The notes below the pieces were generated by a model. It was not told the origin of the DNA. It searched no databases and worked only from the letters and a program-made list of their open reading frames with translations. Below, piece by piece: positions 36,869 through 48,122 of a DNA stretch of 64,000 nt. The stretch is from positions 4,960,001 through 5,024,000 of the forward strand of contig NC_021499.1 of assembly GCF_000412695.1 (NCBI RefSeq), read 5' to 3'. Made by a program: the position numbers and the translations under genes. The stretch is from Pseudomonas resinovorans NBRC 106553. GTDB lineage: Bacteria; Pseudomonadota; Gammaproteobacteria; Pseudomonadales; Pseudomonadaceae. Every line of letters starts with the position of its first letter. Positions within the stretch are counted from its first letter, which is position 1.

Positions 36869-38221
36869 TTACAGACGGCTCAGATCATTGACCAGGGCAA
36901 GCAACATCACCCCTACGACCAAGCTGATACCTATCTGCACCCCCCAAGCTTGCACCCGCTCTGACAACGGACGGCCTCGCGCCCATTCGATCAGGTAGAA
37001 CAGCAGATGCCCCCCATCCAGGACAGGGATTGGCAACAGATTGAGAACCCCCAGGCTTATGCTCAGGTAGGCGAGGAAGTTCAGGAAGTCCCCCACCCCG
37101 GACTGGGCCGAAGCGCCCGCCACTTTAGCAATGGTTATCGGCCCGCTCAAGTTTTTTACCGAGAGCTCGCCAAGCAACATTTTCTTTAGGGAATCCAGAG
37201 TTAGCAGGCTCATGGACCAGGTCCTGGATGCCGCCTCCGCCACGCCCTCCAGCGGACCGAAGCTGACCTCGCGGAGCATTTCCGCCGGCCACTCCACGCC
37301 TTTCACCCCGGCCCCCAGGTAGCCACTGCGGGCCTCGCCCTCACCGCGAGCGGCCAGGGTCACCTGCACATCACGCACCTGGCCCTGTGTTTCGACGCTC
37401 AGGGTGACGCGTTCGGCCGGGCGCTTGCGCACCCGCTCAACCAACTGCTGCCAGTCGTCCAGGGGCTGGCCATCGATGGCCAGCAGGCGGTCGCCGGTCT
37501 TGAGGCCGGCAGCCTGGGCCGGGCCCTTCGGATCGAGTTCGGCGAGCACCGGGGCGATCGCCGGCCGCCAGGGGGTGATCCCCAGGGCGCCGATCGGATC
37601 GGGTTCGTCGACACCCTTGAGCCAGGCATTGAGTTGCAGCTCGCGGGATTGTTCGGTGGTGGCGCCGGATTCGCGCACGCTGACCTGCAAGGCGCCGCTT
37701 TCGCCCAGGCGGCGCACCAGTTGCAGGTTGACCTGGGACCAGCCGGTGACGGCCTTGCCGTCCACGCCGACGATCTCCTGGCCGGCCTCGAGGCCGGCAC
37801 GGGCGGCAATGCTGTCAGGCGCCACGCTGCCGATGACCGGCCGCACCTGCTGGCTGCCGAGCATGGCCAGCACCCAGAAGAACAGCAGTGCCAGCAGGAA
37901 GTTGGCTATCGGGCCGGCGGCGACTATCGCGATGCGCTGGCCCACGGGCTTGCGGTTGAAGGATTGCTCGAGCAACTCGCTGGGCACTTCGGCCTCGCGC
38001 TCGTCGAGCATCTTCACATAGCCGCCCAGGGGAATCGCGGCCACGACGAACTCGGTGCCGTGGCGATCGTGCCAGCGCAGCAACGGCGTGCCGAAGCCCA
38101 CCGAGAAACGCAGGACCTTGACCCCGCAACGCCGAGCCACCCAGAAATGGCCGAACTCATGGAAAGTGACCAGCACCCCGAGAGCAATCAGGGTGCCCAG
38201 AATCATGTAGAGCGCGCTCAT
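36869..38221 (-). CDS. rseP: RseP (MucP) site-2 metalloprotease
   Basis: RseP is an inner-membrane intramembrane zinc protease that cleaves the anti-sigma factor (MucA/RseA) to release the envelope-stress sigma factor; in P. aeruginosa this controls alginate. The product has 450 residues. The zinc motif HEFGH is near residue 21, the second zinc motif LDGGHLLFYLIE near 400, with two PDZ domains between (about 120-305). Four membrane segments are visible. The start MSALYMILGTL begins the first helix. It lies between dxr and bamA. Confidence 0.95.
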   Translation of the reverse strand: MSALYMILGTLIALGVLVTFHEFGHFWVARRCGVKVLRFSVGFGTPLLRWHDRHGTEFVVAAIPLGGYVKMLDEREAEVPSELLEQSFNRKPVGQRIAIVAAGPIANFLLALLFFWVLAMLGSQQVRPVIGSVAPDSIAARAGLEAGQEIVGVDGKAVTGWSQVNLQLVRRLGESGALQVSVRESGATTEQSRELQLNAWLKGVDEPDPIGALGITPWRPAIAPVLAELDPKGPAQAAGLKTGDRLLAIDGQPLDDWQQLVERVRKRPAERVTLSVETQGQVRDVQVTLAARGEGEARSGYLGAGVKGVEWPAEMLREVSFGPLEGVAEAASRTWSMSLLTLDSLKKMLLGELSVKNLSGPITIAKVAGASAQSGVGDFLNFLAYLSISLGVLNLLPIPVLDGGHLLFYLIEWARGRPLSERVQAWGVQIGISLVVGVMLLALVNDLSRL

Positions 38222-38261
38222 CGGTTTCCTCCGGAACGGGCTGTGTGCGGCATGCTGCCTC

Positions 38262-39452
38262 TTACCGCCCTTGTCGGACCAACCACTGTTGCGCGGCCGC
38301 CCGAGCCCGGGCGTCCGCCTGCAACACGGAATCCAGCGTTTCGACTGCAATCGCGGCTTCGCGGTTCAGCACTTCGTCGATGATACTCGCGATCTCGGTG
38401 AAGCGGATGCGCCGCTCCAGGAACGCGGCCACAGCCACCTCATTGGCGGCATTGAGCATGGCCGGGGCGCTACCGCCCTCCTCCGCCGCCTGGCGCGCCA
38501 GGCGCAGACAGGGGAAGCGCTGCTCGTCGGGGGCCTGGAAATCCAGGCGCGCGACGCTGAACAGATCCAGCGGCGCCACCCCGGAATCGATCCGCTCCGG
38601 CCAGGCCAGCGCGTGGGCGATGGGGGTGCGCATGTCCGGGTTGCCGAGCTGCGCCAGGACCGAGCCATCCACATAGTCCACCAGGGAATGGATCACGCTC
38701 TGCGGGTGAATCACCACCTCGACCTGGGACGGGCGCGCATCGAACAGCCAGCAGGCCTCGATCAGCTCCAGCCCCTTGTTCATCATGCTCGCCGAATCCA
38801 CGGAGATCTTGCGCCCCATGGACCAGTTCGGGTGGGCGCAGGCCTGCTCGGGGGTAACGTCCGCCAAACGCTCCGCAGGCATCTCCAGGAAAGGGCCACC
38901 GGACGCGGTCAGCAGGATACGGCGTACGCCTACAGGCGCCAGGCCACGGGCGTAGTCCCGTGGCAGGCACTGGAAGATAGCGTTGTGTTCGCTGTCGATC
39001 GGCAACAGCACGGCACCGCTCTTGCGCACCGCCTGCATGAACAGCGCGCCGGACATCACCAGCGCTTCCTTGTTGGCCAGCAGCACGCGCTTGCCCGCCT
39101 CGACCGCAGCCAGGGTCGGCTTGAGGCCGGCGGCGCCGACGATGGCCGCCATCACGGCGTCTACCTGCGGATGGCCGGCAACCTCACAGAGCCCCGCCTC
39201 CCCCACCAGCACCCGCGTCTTCAGGCCGGCGGCCTGCAGGCCCGCTTGCAGCTGGCGGGCGGCGCCGGCATCCGGCACCACGGCGAATTCGGGGAGATGG
39301 CGCAGGCACAGGGCTTCGAGCTCGCTCAGACGACTGAAGCCGCTGAGGGCGAATACCTGGTAACGATCGGGATGACGGGCAATGACATCCAGCGTACTGA
39401 GGCCGATGGAACCGGTGGCCCCGAGTACGGTTATGCGTTGCGGCTGGGTCAC
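38262..39452 (-). CDS. dxr: 1-deoxy-D-xylulose-5-phosphate reductoisomerase
   Basis: Dxr makes MEP from deoxyxylulose phosphate, the first committed MEP-pathway step. The product has 396 residues. The NADPH motif [20 protein letters not shown] is near residue 11-30, the metal and substrate segment [15 protein letters not shown] near 150, and the flexible loop [16 protein letters not shown] near 214-229. The start is a GTG within GTGA, overlapping the cdsA stop by 4 nt. Confidence 0.97.
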   Translation of the reverse strand: MTQPQRITVLGATGSIGLSTLDVIARHPDRYQVFALSGFSRLSELEALCLRHLPEFAVVPDAGAARQLQAGLQAAGLKTRVLVGEAGLCEVAGHPQVDAVMAAIVGAAGLKPTLAAVEAGKRVLLANKEALVMSGALFMQAVRKSGAVLLPIDSEHNAIFQCLPRDYARGLAPVGVRRILLTASGGPFLEMPAERLADVTPEQACAHPNWSMGRKISVDSASMMNKGLELIEACWLFDARPSQVEVVIHPQSVIHSLVDYVDGSVLAQLGNPDMRTPIAHALAWPERIDSGVAPLDLFSVARLDFQAPDEQRFPCLRLARQAAEEGGSAPAMLNAANEVAVAAFLERRIRFTEIASIIDEVLNREAAIAVETLDSVLQADARARAAAQQWLVRQGR

Positions 39453-40264
39453 AGCGCACCCCAGCCGGCGGCCCAGAGCAACACGGCGAACAGCGGGATG
39501 GCGGCGGTCAGGCTATCGATGCGGTCCAGCACGCCACCATGGCCCGGCAGCAGGTTGCTGCTGTCCTTGATGCCGGACTGGCGCTTGAACATGCTTTCGG
39601 TGAGGTCGCCCACCACCGAGATCAGCACCACCAGGGCGGCACCCGCCAGCGCCAGGACCATCTCGGAGCCGACCCAGCCACGGTAGAAACCGACACCCAC
39701 GGTGATAGCCAGGCTGGCCAGCAGGCCGCCGATCAGGCCTTCCCAGCTCTTGCCGGGGCTCACCTGGGGCGCCAGCTTGCGCTTGCCGAAGGTCTTGCCG
39801 GAGAAGTAGGCGCCGATGTCGGCTGCCCAGACCAGCACCATCACGGCAACGATCAACCAGTTGGCCATCGGCCACTGCTTGAGCAGCATCAGGCCCTGCC
39901 AGGCCGGCAGCAGGATCAGCAGGCCGATCACCAGCTTGCCCGGCGTGCCACCCCAGTAACGGCTGGTGTCGGGATAACCGAGCACCAGAACGGTCGCGGC
40001 GCCCCACCAGAGCACCGCCAGCACCAGTACCAGCGGCGCCAGTGCGGGCAGCAGGTAGAGCCCGTAGAGCAGCGCCGCCACGAGCAGGCCATAGGCGATG
40101 CGCAGGGGTTGCGCGGAGAAGCCCGCCAGGCGCGCCCACTCCCAACCGCCAAGGGTCACCACGAAGCCGATGAACAGGGCGAAGGCGCCGCCGTCCAACC
40201 AGAAGAACCCGGCGAGGGCGATGGGCAGCAACACCAGGGCGGTAATGACGCGTTGTTTCAGCAT
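39449..40264 (-). CDS. cdsA: Phosphatidate cytidylyltransferase
   Basis: CdsA makes CDP-diacylglycerol from phosphatidate and CTP, the branch point of phospholipid synthesis. The product has 271 residues with about eight membrane helices. The signature S-x(2,3)-K-R-x(4)-K-D-x-G-x(2)-[IF] near the end reads [20 protein letters not shown], with the catalytic Asp. It overlaps uppS by 7 nt and dxr by 4 nt, part of one operon. Confidence 0.96.
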   Translation of the reverse strand: MLKQRVITALVLLPIALAGFFWLDGGAFALFIGFVVTLGGWEWARLAGFSAQPLRIAYGLLVAALLYGLYLLPALAPLVLVLAVLWWGAATVLVLGYPDTSRYWGGTPGKLVIGLLILLPAWQGLMLLKQWPMANWLIVAVMVLVWAADIGAYFSGKTFGKRKLAPQVSPGKSWEGLIGGLLASLAITVGVGFYRGWVGSEMVLALAGAALVVLISVVGDLTESMFKRQSGIKDSSNLLPGHGGVLDRIDSLTAAIPLFAVLLWAAGWGAL

Positions 40265-41019
40265 TTGGCTCGGGCCTCGGCTTCCAACTGCTCGCTTGTC
40301 TTGCCGAAGCGACGCTGGCGCTTGGCGTAGTCGGCCAGCGCCTTGCGCATGGCTTCATGCTTGAAGTCAGGCCAGAAGAGATCGGAGAAATACAGCTCGG
40401 CATAGGCGAGCTGCCAAAGCAGGAAGTTGCTGATGCGATGCTCGCCACCGGTGCGGATGCACAGGTCGGGCAACGGCAGATCGCCGGTGACCAGGCAGCT
40501 CTGCAGCAACTCAGGGGAAATGTCGTCGACTTGCAGGTGCCCGGCCTGGACTTCTCGCGCCAGGCGCTGTGCGGCCTGGGTGATGTCCCACTGGCCGCCG
40601 TAGTTGGCGGCGACCTGGAGGACGAAGCGCTGGTGGCCGGCGGTCAACTGCTCGGCTTCGCGCATGGCGGCCTGCAACTCCGGATGGAAGCGCGAGCGAT
40701 CGCCAATGATGCGCAGACGGATATCGTTCTGATTCAGACGTCGCGCCTCGCGGCGCAGCGCCCCCAGGAACAGCTCCATCAGGGCACTGACTTCGTCGGC
40801 CGGGCGCTGCCAGTTCTCACTGGAGAAGGCGAACAGGGTGAGCACCTCGACACCGGCCTCGGCGCACACCTCGATCACCGCCCGAACCGCGTCCACGCCG
40901 GCCTTGTGACCGGCGACGCCAGGCAGCAGGCGCTTCTTGGCCCAACGGTTGTTGCCGTCCATGATGATCGCCACATGTCGCGGCACCGCGGGATTCGCGC
41001 CTTGCTGGGTTCTGTCCAT
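40258..41019 (-). CDS. uppS: Undecaprenyl diphosphate synthase
   Basis: This cis-prenyltransferase makes the C55 lipid carrier used for peptidoglycan and O-antigen. The product has 253 residues. The catalytic Asp is in AIIMDGNNRWAKKRLLPG near residue 20, followed by the FAFSSENWQRP segment near 68 and the C-terminal LPLPDLCIRTGGEHRISNFL near 190-209. It is also called ispU. It follows frr by 14 bp. Confidence 0.97.
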   Translation of the reverse strand: MDRTQQGANPAVPRHVAIIMDGNNRWAKKRLLPGVAGHKAGVDAVRAVIEVCAEAGVEVLTLFAFSSENWQRPADEVSALMELFLGALRREARRLNQNDIRLRIIGDRSRFHPELQAAMREAEQLTAGHQRFVLQVAANYGGQWDITQAAQRLAREVQAGHLQVDDISPELLQSCLVTGDLPLPDLCIRTGGEHRISNFLLWQLAYAELYFSDLFWPDFKHEAMRKALADYAKRQRRFGKTSEQLEAEARAKC

Positions 41020-41033
41020 GGCGTTTCCGGACG

Positions 41034-41591
41034 TCAGACGGCCATCAGGTCTTTTTCTTTGCTTTCCAGAGCCTTGTCGACATCGCCGACATGCTTGTCA
41101 GTGAGCTTCTGGACGTCGTCAGCGGCGCGACGCTCGTCGTCTTCGCTGATTTCCTTTTCCTTGACCAGATCCTTCAACTGGGCCAACGCATCACGACGGA
41201 TGTTGCGCACGGCAACCCGGGCGTTCTCGGCCTCGGCACGCGCCTGCTTGGTGAAGCCCTTGCGGGTTTCCTCGGTCAGGGCGGGCATCGGCACGCGAAT
41301 GGTGGTGCCGGCGGTGGCCGGGTTCAGGCCCAGATCGGAGGTCATGATGGCCTTTTCCACAGCCTGGATCATGCTCTTGTCGAACACGGTCAGGGCCAGG
41401 GTACGGGAATCCTCGGCAATCACGTTGGCCACTTGGCGCAGCGGAGTGTCGGAGCCGTAGTAGGACACCATCACGCTGTCCAGGATGCTCGGATGCGCAC
41501 GCCCGGTGCGGATCTTTGCAAAGGCATGATCCAGCGACTCCAGGGTTTTCTTCATGCGCTCCTGCGCTTCTTGCTTGATCTCGTTGATCAC
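41034..41591 (-). CDS. frr: Ribosome recycling factor
   Basis: RRF, with EF-G, splits the post-termination ribosome. The product has 185 residues with the three-helix bundle (about 1-30 and 105-185) and a small middle domain. The conserved start reads [18 protein letters not shown] and the segment [13 protein letters not shown] is near 28. The start codon is a GTG in a 4-nt overlap (GTGA) with pyrH. Confidence 0.97.
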   Translation of the reverse strand: MINEIKQEAQERMKKTLESLDHAFAKIRTGRAHPSILDSVMVSYYGSDTPLRQVANVIAEDSRTLALTVFDKSMIQAVEKAIMTSDLGLNPATAGTTIRVPMPALTEETRKGFTKQARAEAENARVAVRNIRRDALAQLKDLVKEKEISEDDERRAADDVQKLTDKHVGDVDKALESKEKDLMAV

Positions 41592-42331
41592 TGTTCGCTC
41601 TCCTCGATCAGGGTTCCTTCAGCGCCGCCGACCACAATGTTCAGCAGGGCACCCGGTTTATTCATATTGAAGACCCGCAGCGGCATCTTCTGGTCACGGC
41701 ACAGACAAATGGCCGTGAGGTCCATGACGCCCAGCTTGCGATCGAGCACTTCGTCGTAGGTCAGACGCTCGAACTTCTCGGCATTGGGGTCCTTGAACGG
41801 GTCGGCAGTGTACACGCCATCGACCTTGGTGGCTTTGAGCACCACGTCCGCATCCACTTCGATGGCGCGCAGGCAGGCGGCCGAGTCGGTGGTGAAGAAG
41901 GGGTTGCCGGTACCGGCGGAGAAGATCACCACCTCACCGGAAACCAGGTGGCGCATCGCCTTGCGGCGGTCGTAGTGGTCGGTCACGCCGACCATGGAGA
42001 TGGCCGACATGACGATGGCCGGGATGTTCGAACGCTCCAGCGCGTCGCGCATGGCCAGGGCGTTCATCACAGTAGCCAGCATGCCCATGTGGTCGCCGGT
42101 CACTCGATCCATGCCGGCGGCGCTCAGGGCCGCGCCACGGAACAAGTTGCCACCGCCGATGACCAGGCCTACCTGGACGCCGATACCGACCAGTTGGCCG
42201 ATTTCCAACGCCATGCGATCGAGGACTTTCGGATCGATGCCGAATTCCTCGGAGCCCATCAGGGCCTCACCGCTGAGTTTGAGCAGAATGCGTTTATAGC
42301 GAGGTTGGCGACCACTCACCTGCTGAGCCAT
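41588..42331 (-). CDS. pyrH: UMP kinase
   Basis: PyrH phosphorylates UMP to UDP and in proteobacteria is a GTP-activated, UTP-inhibited hexamer. The product has 247 residues. The amino-acid kinase fold begins [19 protein letters not shown] near residue 13-31, with [12 protein letters not shown] near 55 and [19 protein letters not shown] near 140. The start at MAQQVSGRQ is chosen because upstream sequence is a low-coding spacer. Between it and tsf (42332-42533) lie two inverted repeats. Confidence 0.97.
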   Translation of the reverse strand: MAQQVSGRQPRYKRILLKLSGEALMGSEEFGIDPKVLDRMALEIGQLVGIGVQVGLVIGGGNLFRGAALSAAGMDRVTGDHMGMLATVMNALAMRDALERSNIPAIVMSAISMVGVTDHYDRRKAMRHLVSGEVVIFSAGTGNPFFTTDSAACLRAIEVDADVVLKATKVDGVYTADPFKDPNAEKFERLTYDEVLDRKLGVMDLTAICLCRDQKMPLRVFNMNKPGALLNIVVGGAEGTLIEESEQ

Positions 42332-42420
42332 TGCGTATCTCTCCTGCGGCGCTATGTGAATTCGCGGATCTTGCGACCCTATGTACTGGCGAGTCCTGAG
42401 ACTGCGCAAGCGACGGTTGA

Positions 42421-42510
42421 TTCCCGGAAACCGGGCCCGCCACCGGGAACCTGCCCGAATCGGCTCCCCATTTTGACGAAGAGGCCGCACGCGTTAGCGG
42501 GCAGCCTCTT
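42421..42510. other. Inverted repeats in the tsf-pyrH spacer
   Basis: TTCCCGG (42421-42427) pairs with CCGGGAA (42443-42449), and AAGAGGC (42479-42485) pairs with GCCTCTT (42504-42510). The second is 24 bp after the tsf stop. Neither has a T-run on the minus strand, so termination here is unproven. Confidence 0.4.
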
Positions 42511-42533
42511 GCGGGGCGACAGCCGAAGCCGTC

Positions 42534-43403
42534 TTATTGCTTGGTAGCGGCGACCTGGGCAGCTACTTCGGCAGCGAAGTCTACTTCGACTTTCTCGATG
42601 CCTTCGCCTACTTCGTAGCGAACGAAGGAAACGATCTCGGCGCCGGCTTTCTTGGCCAGGTCACCGACCTTGACTTCCGGATCCTTGACGAAGGCTTGCT
42701 CGACCAGGCTGGCTTCGGCCAGGAACTTGGCGATACGGCCCTTGACCATGTTCTCGACGATGTTTTCCGGCTTGCCGGCGATCTTGTCGGCGTTCAGAGC
42801 CAGGAAGATTTCCTTTTCCTTGGCGATGGCTTCTTCGGAAACCTGGGAAGCGTTCAGGAACTGCGGGTTGCTGGCAGCCACGTGCATGGCGATGTCCTTG
42901 GCCAGTTCCGGAGTGCCGCCTTTCAGGTTCACGACTACGCCGATGCGGTGGCCGTGCAGGTAGGCACCAACCACGTCGCCTTCAACGCGGACCAGACGAC
43001 GGATGTTGACGTTCTCGCCGGTTTTGGAAACCAGGGCCAGACGGGCTTCTTCGCGGGATTCAACCAGCGGAGCGGCGTCGGTCAGCTTCTCGTTGAAAGC
43101 CTGTTCCAGGGAAGTGGCAACGAAGGACTTGAAGTCGTCCTGCAGAGCCAGGAAGTCGGTCTGGGAGTTGACTTCGATGATGACGGCAACCTTGTTGTCG
43201 TCGGCAACCTTGACAGCGATGGCACCTTCGGCGGCGATGTTGCCGGCCTTCTTGGCAGCCTTGATGGCGCCGGCGGCGCGCATGTCGTCGATGGCCTTCT
43301 CGATATCGCCTTCGGCGGCGGTCAGGGCCTTCTTGCAATCCATCATGCCGAGGCCGGTACGCTCGCGCAGTTCTTTAACCAGGGCTGCAGTAATCTCTGC
43401 CAT
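42534..43403 (-). CDS. tsf: Elongation factor Ts
   Basis: EF-Ts exchanges GDP for GTP on EF-Tu. The product has 289 residues. The N-terminal UBA-like domain contains LVKELRERTGLGMMDCKKALT near residue 8-28, and the EF-Tu contact motif TDFLALQDDF follows near 82. The core subdomains and coiled coil occupy the rest. It follows rpsB, with a terminator-like hairpin between them that would reduce tsf expression. Confidence 0.97.
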   Translation of the reverse strand: MAEITAALVKELRERTGLGMMDCKKALTAAEGDIEKAIDDMRAAGAIKAAKKAGNIAAEGAIAVKVADDNKVAVIIEVNSQTDFLALQDDFKSFVATSLEQAFNEKLTDAAPLVESREEARLALVSKTGENVNIRRLVRVEGDVVGAYLHGHRIGVVVNLKGGTPELAKDIAMHVAASNPQFLNASQVSEEAIAKEKEIFLALNADKIAGKPENIVENMVKGRIAKFLAEASLVEQAFVKDPEVKVGDLAKKAGAEIVSFVRYEVGEGIEKVEVDFAAEVAAQVAATKQ

Positions 43404-43477
43404 GTCGCAATCCTCTTGAATAGGTTTTCAACCATTCAGCCCGATGATCCGGGCATTCACAATTCGAAGGTGGCAAA

Positions 43478-43496
43478 AAGGGGGCCTAGCCCCCTT
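43478..43496 (-). terminator. Terminator/attenuator between rpsB and tsf
   Basis: AAGGGGGC (43478-43485) pairs with GCCCCCTT (43489-43496) over 8 bp, and the minus strand continues into TTTTT. It lies 34 bp after the rpsB stop, as in other bacteria where readthrough sets the S2:EF-Ts ratio. Confidence 0.8.
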
Positions 43497-43529
43497 CTTG
43501 CGCACCGGGTAACGCTAGATGGCTATGAA

Positions 43530-44270
43530 TCAGCCTTCTGCGGCCTCGGAAGCAGCTTCTTCGACGAACTCGTCAGGGCCGCCAACGGCATTCTGACGGC
43601 CGCGGATTACAGCATCAGCAACGCTGGCCAGGTACAGCTGAACGGCGCGGATGGCGTCGTCGTTACCCGGGATGACGTAATCAACGCCTTCAGGGCTGCT
43701 GTTGGTATCGACGATGCCGATTACCGGGATGCCCAGCTTGTTGGCTTCGCTGATGGCGATGCGCTCGTGGTCCACGTCAACGACGAACAGAGCGTCCGGC
43801 AGGCCGCCCATTTCCTTGATGCCGCCCAGGCTGCGCTCGAGTTTCTCGAGGTCGCGGCTGCGCATCAGGGCTTCTTTCTTGGTCAGCTTGGCGAAGGTGC
43901 CGTCCTGAGCCTGGGTTTCCAGCTCGCGCAGACGCTTGATGGACTGACGGATGGTCTTGTAGTTGGTCAGCATGCCGCCCAGCCAGCGGTGATCGACGTA
44001 CGGGGAGCCGCAACGAGCAGCTTCTTCGCGAACGATCTTGCCAGCGGAACGCTTGGTGCCGACGAACAGAACCTTGTTCTTGCCTGCGGACAGCTTCTCA
44101 ACGAAGGACAGAGCTTCGTTGAACATCGGCAGGGTTTTTTCAAGGTTGATGATGTGGATCTTGTTACGCGCGCCGAAAATGTACTTGCCCATTTTCGGGT
44201 TCCAGTAACGGGTCTGGTGGCCGAAGTGCACACCGGCCTTCAGCATATCGCGCATGTTGACTTGGGACAT
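43530..44270 (-). CDS. rpsB: 30S ribosomal protein S2
   Basis: S2 is a late-assembling small-subunit protein that anchors S1. The product has 246 residues. The family start [20 protein letters not shown] is intact, with [20 protein letters not shown] following and the second signature [20 protein letters not shown] near 158. Upstream, 44271-44532 is the divergent rpsB-map region: it holds the rpsB leader, a candidate -10 TATAAA near 44403-44408 on the minus strand and the map promoter, but no gene. Confidence 0.97.
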   Translation of the reverse strand: MSQVNMRDMLKAGVHFGHQTRYWNPKMGKYIFGARNKIHIINLEKTLPMFNEALSFVEKLSAGKNKVLFVGTKRSAGKIVREEAARCGSPYVDHRWLGGMLTNYKTIRQSIKRLRELETQAQDGTFAKLTKKEALMRSRDLEKLERSLGGIKEMGGLPDALFVVDVDHERIAISEANKLGIPVIGIVDTNSSPEGVDYVIPGNDDAIRAVQLYLASVADAVIRGRQNAVGGPDEFVEEAASEAAEG

Positions 44271-44532
44271 TTCTATTCCTCGATAAGTCGGGTTAGGCCT
44301 CCACGCATCCCAATATCCAACCCTTGCGGGCACCCAGGATATCGTGTCGATACGTGTGCGGGTTTGAGCTCAACGGACAGCACGCCCGTAAAGCGGCGCG
44401 TTTTATAGCATAGAAAGCCACTCGAAGCTACAGGCTTGAAGCTCGGAAACCGGCGACCCGCGCTTGCCGCTTATGGCATGCAGGCCGAAGCTGTTAATAT
44501 CAAGCCTTTTCCGTTTGCGCCCGAGAGCCACT

Positions 44533-45315
44533 ATGACCGTCACCATCAAGACGCCCGCAGAAATCGAGAAAATGCGCGTGGCCGGCCGCCTGGCCGCCGA
44601 AGTGCTGGAGATGATCGGCGAGCATGTCAAACCCGGCGTGACCACCGACGAACTGGACCGCATCTGCCACGACTACATCGTCAATGTGCAGCAGGCGATT
44701 CCGGCGCCCCTCAACTACAAGGGCTTCCCCAAGTCGATCTGCACCTCGATCAACCATGTGGTGTGCCACGGCATCCCCAACGAGAAGCCGCTGAAGGAAG
44801 GCGACATCCTCAATATCGACGTCACCGTCATCAAGGACGGCTACCACGGCGATACCAGCAAGATGTTCCTGGTGGGCAAGACGCCCGAGTGGGCCGACAA
44901 GCTCTGCCGCGTGACCCAGGAGTGCATGTACAAGGGCATCGAGCTGGTCAAGCCGGGCGCGCGCCTGGGCGACATCGGCGAAGTGATCCAGAAGCACGCC
45001 GAGAAGCTGGGCTACTCGGTGGTCCGCGAGTACTGTGGCCATGGCATCGGTGCGGTGTTCCACGAAGAACCCCAGGTGCTGCACTACGGCCGTGCCGGTA
45101 CCGGCATGGAGCTCAAGGAAGGCATGACCTTCACCATCGAGCCGATGATCAACCAGGGCCGCCCGGAAACCCGACTGCTGGGCGACGGCTGGACCGCCAT
45201 CACCAAGGACCGCAAGCTCTCCGCCCAGTGGGAGCACACCGTCCTGGTGACCGCCGACGGCTACGAGATCCTCACCCTGCGCAGCGATGACACCCTGCCG
45301 CGCACCTCGGCCTGA
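44533..45315 (+). CDS. map: Type I methionine aminopeptidase
   Basis: Map removes the N-terminal Met from new proteins. The product has 260 residues of the pita-bread fold. Metal ligands are D in [20 protein letters not shown] (near 97 and 108), H in [15 protein letters not shown] (near 171), E in FTIEPMIN (near 204) and E in [11 protein letters not shown] (near 235). The conserved His of [13 protein letters not shown] is near 79. I chose the ATG at [14 protein letters not shown]. It is divergent from rpsB, the usual pairing. Confidence 0.97.
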   Translation: MTVTIKTPAEIEKMRVAGRLAAEVLEMIGEHVKPGVTTDELDRICHDYIVNVQQAIPAPLNYKGFPKSICTSINHVVCHGIPNEKPLKEGDILNIDVTVIKDGYHGDTSKMFLVGKTPEWADKLCRVTQECMYKGIELVKPGARLGDIGEVIQKHAEKLGYSVVREYCGHGIGAVFHEEPQVLHYGRAGTGMELKEGMTFTIEPMINQGRPETRLLGDGWTAITKDRKLSAQWEHTVLVTADGYEILTLRSDDTLPRTSA

Positions 45316-45343
45316 CCACAACCCATATAAGGAAAGCCGCCCC

Positions 45344-48046
45344 ATGCCGCAGGTGGATCCCGAGTTGTTCGACCGCGGGCAGTTCCAGGCGGAACTGGCC
45401 TTGAAGTCCAGCCCCATCGCTGCCTTCAAGAAAGCCATACGCCAGGCCCGCGAAGTACTCGACAACCGTTTCGCCAGCGGCCGCGACATCCGTCGCCTGG
45501 TGGAGGACCGCGCCTGGTTCGTCGACCAGATACTGCGGGCGGCCTGGGAACGCTTCGGCTGGAGCGAAGACGCCGACATCGCCCTGCTGGCGGTCGGCGG
45601 CTATGGCCGTGGCGAGCTCCACCCCTACTCCGACATCGACCTGCTGATCCTGCTGGACAGCGCCGACCACGAAGTCTTCCGCGAACCCATCGAGGGCTTC
45701 CTCACCCTGCTCTGGGACATCGGCCTGGAAGTGGGCCAGAGCGTGCGCTCGGTAGCCGAGTGCGGCGAGGAGGCGCGCGCCGACCTGACGGTGATCACCA
45801 ACCTGATGGAAAGCCGCACCATCGCCGGCCCCGAGCACCTGCGCCAGCGCATGCTGGAAGTCACCAGCCCCGAGCAGATGTGGCCGAGCAAGCACTTCTT
45901 CCTCGCCAAGCGCCAGGAGCAGCGCAGCCGCCACGCCAAGTACAACGACACCGAGTACAACCTGGAACCCAACGTGAAGGGCTCGCCAGGCGGCCTGCGC
46001 GACATCCAGACCATCCTCTGGGTCGCCCGCCGCCAGTTCGGCAGCCTCAACCTGCACGGCCTGGTACAGCAGGGGTTCCTGGTGGAAAGCGAGTGCAGCA
46101 CGCTGGCCTCCAGCCAGGAGTTCCTCTGGAAGGTGCGCTACGCCCTGCACATGCTGGCCGGCCGCGCCGAAGATCGCCTGCTGTTCGACCACCAGCGCAA
46201 GATCGCCGCCCTGCTCGGTTTCGAGGAAGGCGACGGCAAGCTCGCCATCGAGCGCTTCATGCAGAAGTACTACCGGGTGGTGATGGGGGTCTCCGAGCTG
46301 AGCGACCTGATCAACCAGCACTTCGAGGAAGTCATCCTGCGCGCCGGCGAAACCGGCCAGGCGCAGCCGCTGAACAGCCGCTTCCAGCTGCGCGACGGCT
46401 ACATCGAAGTGACCCACCCCAACGTCTTCAAGCGCACCCCCTTCGCCCTGCTGGAAATCTTCGTGCTGATGGCCCAGCACCCGGACATCAAGGGCGTGCG
46501 GGCGGACACCATCCGCCTGCTGCGCGCCAGTCGCGACCTGATCGACGACGACTTCCGCAAGGACATCCGCAATACCAGCCTGTTCATCGAGCTGTTCAAG
46601 TCGACCCAGGGCATCCACCGCAACCTGCGGCGGATGAACCGCTACGGCATCCTCGGCCGCTATCTCCCGGAGTTCGGCCAGATCATCGGGCAGATGCAGC
46701 ACGACCTGTTCCACATCTATACGGTGGACGCCCACACCCTCAACCTGATCAAGCACCTGCGCAAGCTGAAGTGGCCGGAACTGGCGGAGAAATTCCCCCT
46801 GGCCAGCAAGCTCATGGACAAGCTGCCCAAGCCGGAGCTGATCTACCTCGCCGGGCTCTACCACGACATCGGCAAGGGCCGGGGCGGCGACCACTCCGAG
46901 CTGGGCGCGGTGGACGCCGAGGCCTTCTGCGCCCGCCACCAGTTGCCGGTGTGGGACTCGCGCCTGGTGGCCTGGCTGGTGCAGCACCACCTGGTGATGT
47001 CCACCACCGCCCAGCGCAAGGACCTCTCCGACCCGCAGGTGATCTACGACTTCGCCCGCGTCATGGGCGACCAGACCCGCCTGGACTACCTCTACGTGCT
47101 CACCGTGGCCGACATCAACGCCACCAACCCGAGCCTGTGGAACTCCTGGCGCGCCAGCCTGCTGCGCCAGCTCTACACCGAGACCAAGCGCGCCCTGCGC
47201 CGTGGCCTGGAAAACCCGCTGGACCGCGAAGAGCAGATCCGCCAGACCCAGTCGGCGGCCATCGACATCCTGGTGCGCAACGGCACCGACCAGGACGATG
47301 CCGAGCAGCTCTGGTCGCAGCTGGGCGATGACTACTTCCTGCGCCACACCGCCAACGACGTGGCCTGGCACACCGAGGCCATCCTCCAGCACCCGGCCGG
47401 CAACGACCCCCTGGTACTGATCAAGGAAACCGCCCAGCGCGAGTTCGAGGGCGCCACCCAGATCTTCATCTACGCCCCGGACCAGCACGACTTCTTCGCC
47501 GTGACCGTGGCCGCCATGAGCCAGCTGAACCTGAACATCCACGACGCGCGGATCATCACCTCCACCAGCCAGTTCACCCTCGACACCTACATCGTGCTCG
47601 ACGCGGACGGCGGGCGGATCGGCGAGAACCCGGCGCGCATCCGCGAGATCCGCGAAGGCCTGATCGACGCCCTGAAGAACCCGGACGAGTACCCGGCCAT
47701 CATCCAGCGCCGCGTGCCGCGCCAGCTCAAGCACTTCGCCTTCCCGCCCCAGGTGACCATCTCCAACGACGCCCAGCGCCCGGTGACCATCCTCGAACTG
47801 ATCGCCCCCGACCGCCCGGGCCTGCTGGCGCGCATCGGACGCATCTTCCTGGAGTTCGACCTGTCGCTGCAGAACGCCAAGATCGCCACCCTGGGCGAAC
47901 GGGTGGAAGACGTCTTCTTCGTCACCGACGCCCGCAACCAGCCACTTTCAGACCCCGAACTGTGCCAGCGCCTGCAGGAGGCCATCGTCTCCCAGCTGTC
48001 CCAGGCCAACGGCCAGAGCCTGGACCCGACACGACTGAGCATTTGA
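45344..48046 (+). CDS. glnD: Bifunctional uridylyltransferase/uridylyl-removing enzyme GlnD
   Basis: GlnD senses glutamine and adds or removes UMP on PII proteins, controlling nitrogen assimilation. The product has 900 residues. The nucleotidyltransferase site is [19 protein letters not shown] near 85-103, the HD phosphohydrolase site is [20 protein letters not shown] near 504-523, and two C-terminal ACT domains (about 705-780 and 815-890, the latter containing [19 protein letters not shown]) sense glutamine. The ATG at MPQVDPEL follows AAGGAAAG. It starts 28 bp after map. Confidence 0.97.
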   Translation: MPQVDPELFDRGQFQAELALKSSPIAAFKKAIRQAREVLDNRFASGRDIRRLVEDRAWFVDQILRAAWERFGWSEDADIALLAVGGYGRGELHPYSDIDLLILLDSADHEVFREPIEGFLTLLWDIGLEVGQSVRSVAECGEEARADLTVITNLMESRTIAGPEHLRQRMLEVTSPEQMWPSKHFFLAKRQEQRSRHAKYNDTEYNLEPNVKGSPGGLRDIQTILWVARRQFGSLNLHGLVQQGFLVESECSTLASSQEFLWKVRYALHMLAGRAEDRLLFDHQRKIAALLGFEEGDGKLAIERFMQKYYRVVMGVSELSDLINQHFEEVILRAGETGQAQPLNSRFQLRDGYIEVTHPNVFKRTPFALLEIFVLMAQHPDIKGVRADTIRLLRASRDLIDDDFRKDIRNTSLFIELFKSTQGIHRNLRRMNRYGILGRYLPEFGQIIGQMQHDLFHIYTVDAHTLNLIKHLRKLKWPELAEKFPLASKLMDKLPKPELIYLAGLYHDIGKGRGGDHSELGAVDAEAFCARHQLPVWDSRLVAWLVQHHLVMSTTAQRKDLSDPQVIYDFARVMGDQTRLDYLYVLTVADINATNPSLWNSWRASLLRQLYTETKRALRRGLENPLDREEQIRQTQSAAIDILVRNGTDQDDAEQLWSQLGDDYFLRHTANDVAWHTEAILQHPAGNDPLVLIKETAQREFEGATQIFIYAPDQHDFFAVTVAAMSQLNLNIHDARIITSTSQFTLDTYIVLDADGGRIGENPARIREIREGLIDALKNPDEYPAIIQRRVPRQLKHFAFPPQVTISNDAQRPVTILELIAPDRPGLLARIGRIFLEFDLSLQNAKIATLGERVEDVFFVTDARNQPLSDPELCQRLQEAIVSQLSQANGQSLDPTRLSI

Positions 48047-48054
48047 ATCCGTAG

Positions 48055-48085
48055 GGTGCAATAAGGCCGCAGGCCGCATTGCACC
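48055..48085. repeat. GTAGGGTG-type hairpin repeat, copy 2
   Basis: Starting with GTAGGGTGC at 48051, GGTGCAAT pairs with ATTGCACC, and inner GGCC with GGCC. It fills most of the 76-bp gap between glnD and dapC and resembles the repeat at 16310. Confidence 0.55.
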
Positions 48086-48122
48086 GTTCCACCCACGACC
48101 TCCCTGTTGACGCCCTACAACC

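Noticed and set aside
45272..47734. An 820-codon open frame on the minus strand opposite glnD
   Set aside because: It mirrors the glnD codon bias; GlnD has intact NTase, HD and ACT motifs.
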